A DNA stretch of 64,000 bases from Euleptes europaea (taxonomy: Eukaryota > Chordata > Lepidosauria > Squamata > Sphaerodactylidae): positions 79,271,614-79,335,613 of the forward strand of contig NC_079318.1 of the NCBI RefSeq assembly GCF_029931775.1, written 5' to 3'. Positions 46,601 through 52,600 of this stretch are shown here, piece by piece (position 1 is the first letter of the stretch; each line of letters begins with the position of its first letter). The notes beneath the pieces were generated by a model. The model saw only the letters and a program-made list of their open reading frames with translations, was not told where the DNA came from and did no database searches. Position numbers and translations under genes: made by a program.

Positions 46601-49600
46601 CCTGGTATTTCCCAACCCAGAGCTGGCAACCCTAGTAATTGGGCTATAACCACTGAGCAACGGGGCTGACTTTACAAAAGCTCCCCTAAGCCATCCAGTG
46701 GCCTGAAATGGAAATGGCAGCTGTGGGGGGTTGAGGCAAGGAGCAAGCATGGAAAAGAGGACAGGTGGGTGTTCCCTTGCTGTCGCAAAGGCCTCTGCAT
46801 AAAGAGCTGGCTTACCTTCCCCCCCCCCCTTTTAACCTGGAGATTTCGGCAGAGCCTGGGGAGAGACAGGAGTGAGCTTAGCAGAGGTGTGATACTATAG
46901 AGTCCACACACCAAAGCCGCCATATTTCTCCAGGGGAACGGATCTTTGTAGCCTGAAGATCAGTTGTAATTCCAGGAGAACTCCAGGCCCCACCTGGAGG
47001 TTGGCAACCCTACCCTGGAATCTCAGTTCTCAAGCACACAGGGCCCCAGTTTGGATCAGAACACCACCACAAGAGGAGAATAGGGTCTGGCTTTCCCCCT
47101 CCCTGAGACATTTTCCTGACTCAAAACAACAAATGGGGGTGCTTTTTGGCTTCTTGGCAGGCACATGTACACATGTGTGAAGCCACAAGTATGTGTGAAG
47201 CCACCAGCAGGGCAAATATTGTTCCTGAGAGCCATTTTGAGTCAGAAGAATGATGTGGGGGAGGGAGCAGGAGCCCCTTCTCCCCACACCATGTCCGCAT
47301 CTGAATTAGGGTCCCACATGCCTAAGAACTGGGTTCAAAGGGAGAACCCATCTTACAGTAAGTCTCTGTGGTGGTCATATGTCATATGTAACGTGTAGTT
47401 TGTCCCGAAACGGCCCATGGAGCTTCCCACTGGTTGGGAAACAATATTTTTTCTCAGGAAAACTGCATATCTCCCCTGGAAGGCAAGCAACCATCCCTCA
47501 TCCGTCATTGCATGTTGCTCTGGGGGGGGGGCTGCTGCCACTGAAGGGCATAAATGGCAATGTTTCTCTGTATTTGGACTCCCCTCCATTCTTACCAGGG
47601 CTGGCCTGTTCGTTAGGTGCACCTAAGTGATTGCCTAGGGCACCGGAGGCAGAGAGGCAAAACCTGCCCTGCTGCCACCCCACCTGTAGTGTTGGGGGCT
47701 GCCAACCTGGACCCAGTGGGCAGCCTGTGATAAGCCTGCTCCTTCCTGCCCTCTGTTGGGGGCAAGGGGCTGTGACTCAGTGGTAGAGCCTCTGCTTGGC
47801 ATGCAGAAGGTCCCAGGTTCAATCCCCAGCATCTCCAGTTAAAGGTTCTAGGCAAGTAGGTAGGGTTGCCAGGTCCCTCTTCGCAACCAGCGGGAGATTT
47901 TAGGGGTGGAGCCTGAAGAGGGCGGGGTTTGGGGAGGAGAGGGACTTCAATGCCCTAGAGTTCAATTGCCAAAGTGGCCATTTTTCTCCAGGTGATCTGA
48001 TCTCTATCGGCTGGAGATCAGTTGAATTAGCAGGACATCTCCTGCTACTACCTGGCGGTTGACAACCCTACAAGTAGGTGATGTGAAAGACCTCCGCCTG
48101 AGACCCTGGAGAGCCGCTACCGGTCTGAGTAGACAACACTGACTTTGATAGACCCAGGGTCTGATTCAGTATAAGGCAGCTTCATGTGTTCAAGGCAAGC
48201 CCTCTTCCTCCTTCCCTTGTCCATTCCTTGGGCTGGGGCTATGGACATGCTGGGCTGTGTGGTCTTTTCCCCAAGTGGACCCTCTTGGGAGGTAGGCATT
48301 ACAGCAAGCCTCAGCCGCAGCCAGGGCAGTGTGAGTGGTGGCTACCTCCCTGCAGTGAGGGAGGGTGGCAGCTTCCCCTTTGTGCCAGGTCCCTCTTCAC
48401 CACCGGTGGGAGGTTTTGGGGGCAGAGCCTGAGGAGGGAGGAGTTGGGGGAGGGGAGGGGCTTCAATGCCATAGAGTCCAATTGCCAAAGTGGCCATTTT
48501 CTCCAGGTGAACTGATCTCGATCGGCTGGGAGGAGAGGGTGGCAGCAGCTCCCTCCGGGTGTGGAGATGAGAAAGAGGGCAGGCAATGGCTTCCCTGCAA
48601 TGCAGGGAGGAGGCGAAGTCATTCACCTAGGGCCTTGGCCTGCCCTGATTCTTACATCCTCTCCCTTGTTGGTTTTTGGCAGGTGCTGCTTTCCAACATG
48701 GAGAAGGAACTATCTTCCACTAAGTCCTCTTATAACTTGTCTGACTTGGTGCGCACGCCAGCCATCCGACGCATTACAGGCTGCCTCTGCTTGCTGTGGT
48801 AAGAGGATCAGCCCAGTATGAGCAGCTCAAGGAAGGAAGGAGAAGCTCCTTCTGAAAACCCAAGGAGGGAGGTTCAGGCATTCTGAAAACCTCATTCTTT
48901 ACTCAACAAGTGAATCCATTACCAGAGCACAATAATATTCATTGCTGCTTTAAAAGCAAATTAAAATGCATCATATTGCGTACTTCTGAACAGTACAGTT
49001 GATGTACATCTGTATGGTCCTACTTTGTTTGCAAGGCTTTGAGCCAGGCAATTTTTGCAAGGTCTACTTGCAAGACCTTAGACATGAACTATACAATAGC
49101 TCCGATCAAGCAATATTTAAGTCAATTAAAACTGCTAAATACCCGTAGTCTTGTAAAGAAACTGAGGTCCTGCAAGGATTGAGCAACATGACAAACAGTT
49201 GTGTGGCAGAGTGCAAGCAAATTATCTTGCAACTGTTCTGGGGTGTGTGGCAAAGTGTTTCATAGAATCATAGTTGGAAGGGGCCATACAGGCCATCTAG
49301 CCCAACCCCCTGCTTAATGCAGTATCAGCCTAGAGCATCCCTGACAAGTGCTTGTCCAGCCTCTGTTTAAAGACTGCCTGTGAGGGAGAGCTCACCACCT
49401 CCCTAGGGAGCTGATTCCACTGTAGAACAACTCTTACTGTAAAAATTTTCCCTAATATCCAGCCAGTACCTTTCAGCCCACAATTTAAACACATTATTGC
49501 AAGTCCTGTCGTCTGCTGCCAACAGGAACAGCTCCCTGCCCTCCTCTAAGTGACAGCCCTTCAAATACTTAAAGAGAGCTGTCATGTCCCCCCTCAATCT

Positions 49601-52600
49601 CCTTTTCTCCAGACTAAACCACCTCAGCCATTGTAGATAGATGCTTCTCTGCCCATCAACACTGCCTGGGAATTGTTCATGACAATGAAACTGACCAGGC
49701 GAAAATTTGCAAGGCATGTTTTCAAACCATAAAGACTGAACAGTCTCAAGTGCCTGTCCACCCAAAGACAGCAGGAAATAATTGCCCAGCCTGGTCTTTC
49801 ACATGTGTCTTTTGTTCTGTTGACCATTACTGTTTCTCCATCTTCATGATAGGTTTTCCGTCAGTTTCTCATACTACGGGTTGGCCATGGACCTCCAGAA
49901 TTTTGGTGTTAGCATCTATCTTATCCAGGTGATCTTTGGAGCGGTTGACTTCCCAGCCAAGGTGATTGTGACCATCACCATGAGTTACATTGGACGAAGG
50001 TTCAGTGTCATGGCCTTCCTCATCCTGGCCGGCCTCATCATCATCGCTAACATCTTTGTGCCCCCAGGTGAGTTTCTCATCTGTCACCACCTTGCAAGGG
50101 TTTGCAACTGATGAAGTTGGCTTTGACCCATGAAAGGTGATGCTACTATAAACTTTAACTTCATGGTGCCACAAAGCTCTTTGTTGTTTCAATAAAACTT
50201 AAGCAGTGTTTAAGTAGTAAAAGTGAGGCTGAGATATTCAGTTGGCTAATCAGTTATATGATTGAACCTGGGATTGTCTGCATGCCAAGCAGATGCTCTA
50301 CCACTGAGCCATGGCCCCTCCCCAACTTTACCTGGAAGTAAGCCCCACTTCAGTGAGCCCCGTGGCGCAGAGTGGTAAGCTGCAGTACTGCAGTCCAAGC
50401 TCTGCTCACGACCTGAGTTCGATCCCAACGGAAGTCAGTTTCAGGTAGCCGGCTCAAGGTTGACTCAGCCTTCCATCCTTCCGAGGTCAGTAAAATGAGG
50501 ACCCAGCTTGCTGGGGGTAAAGGGAAGACGACTGGGGAAGGCACTGGCAAACCACCCTGTAAACAAACATGTCTGCCTAGTAAACGTCAGGATGTGATGT
50601 CACCTCTTGGGTCAGGAATGACCCGGTGCTTGCACAGGGGACCTTTACCTTTACCTTTTTTTAAGCCCCACTTGCTTCTGAGTAAGCAAATTTAGGCTGT
50701 AAAATGTATATGATTAATCAGCTTGTTTAACTGGGTGGTTGCTCTCCATCAGAGAGACACCATATGTAAAGTTCTAACAGGAATTGCTGTCTGTGACTAT
50801 TTAGGGAAGGATAAAAAGAACTCTGTTCATGCTCAGAGGCACCTCCATCTTTCTCACTGGCATATATGTTTCAGGCCTGAACCTTGGTACTTGGCAAGCC
50901 TTTATTCTCTCAAACACACCACACAACTGGAAGCATGTTCATCATTTCGGTGTCTCGTTGCCTAATTAGTTATCTCCCGGGCTAGTACAAATGCTGCAAA
51001 ACGAGGCAGTAGAATTGCTGAGGCAGTATGGTGGACTGTACCACTTTAGACTGCAGGGGTGAAAGCCAATTGTGAATGTTTCTTTCCGCATGACAAAAAG
51101 GAACTGGCACAGCAGGGGGAGAGGTTCGAGCCAAGCCTGCTCTTTAACTGTACTAGTTAGGGTTACCAACTTCCAGGTATTAGCTGAAGATCTCCTGCTA
51201 TTACAACTGAACTCCAGCTGATAGAGATCAGTTCCCCTGGAGAAACTGGCCGCTTTGGCAATTAGACTCTATGGCATTGAAGTCCCTTCCCTCCCCAAAC
51301 CCCGCCCTCCTCAGGCTTCTTCCCAAAAATCTCCTGCCAGTGGCGAAGAGGGACCTGGCAACCCTAGTACTAGTTCTCTATTGGCAGGAAGTTTTTTATT
51401 TTTTTTAAGTTACATGAGCTATCAAAAGTATACCTTGTCTCATCCCCCACCCCCAGTCAGAACTAGTACAGTCAATAGCATGTCGGGACTGTATCACTTA
51501 ATTCTGCAGCATATGTAGATCAGACCTCAAATGGATGTGAAACTTCTCCATCAAACCATTAGTCAGTCAAAGCCATTATTGTCTACTGTGAAAGGCAGCA
51601 GATCTACAGAGCCTCAGGCAGAGAAGGGCCTTTCCAATACCTGCTGCCTGGTCTTATTAAATTGAAGATTTTAGGGACTGAACCTGGCAGCTTCTGTGTG
51701 CACAGCTGTGCTCTAAACCACAACCCCAAGGAATCTGTGAGTGGTTTGAACTGTAAAGCATTAAGGTTAGGGTTGCCAACTCCGGGTTGGGAAATACCTG
51801 GAGATTTGGGGGGTGAAGAAAGATACACAGAGTGTTTGGAAGATATGTTATTTATGAAGACCGGCAAGCTGATGAAGCGGACGAAACATGTACATATCTA
51901 GACAGACACGTACTTGTTGGCTTTGTCTCCTGCACCGATTTGTTACCTGCTGACTTCACTGTTTGCACGGGTCAGCGTTTTTTCGGCTCATTTACAGATG
52001 GAAGAGAGTTCCTTTGGATCACGTTCTATTGTACTTCCCAGTTCATTTGGACCGGTGACTGATTCTGTGAGTGGTTTACTATCACTTGTTGTGGTCTGTG
52101 GAATATTGGTTTGCTGAGACTCTTGGACTCGGTTTGACACCTCTGGACTGTTCTTTTGAGTTGATTATTTGTGTATTACAGTCACATAGTGCATTCTATA
52201 GTTTGTAGTAGTATATTGCTTATTGGAATTGTTTTTGTATTTTGATGAATTGAGTAAATGTATGAATAGCAATAGTAGAGCCTTCGTGCTGTTCTTTGGT
52301 TATTAACCACCTGGAGGTTGGCAACCCTAATTATGTTGGTATGACCTTCTCTCTCTCTCTCTGGTGCTTTGGTCTGTGATGGTTGATTCACATAGAGAAA
52401 TCTTTGAGTCAGTGCTATGGGACAGGGGAAGAAGCCTCAGTTAGGCTCTGTGTTCAATTTCTGACATCTTTGCGTCTTCCCTTTTCCTTCCCTTAAGAGT
52501 TTCAGACCGTTCGGACATCATTGGCAGTCATTGGGAAAGGGGGACTTGCAGCAGCCTTCAACTGTGTCTTCCTCTTCACTACAGAACTCTACCCCACACC

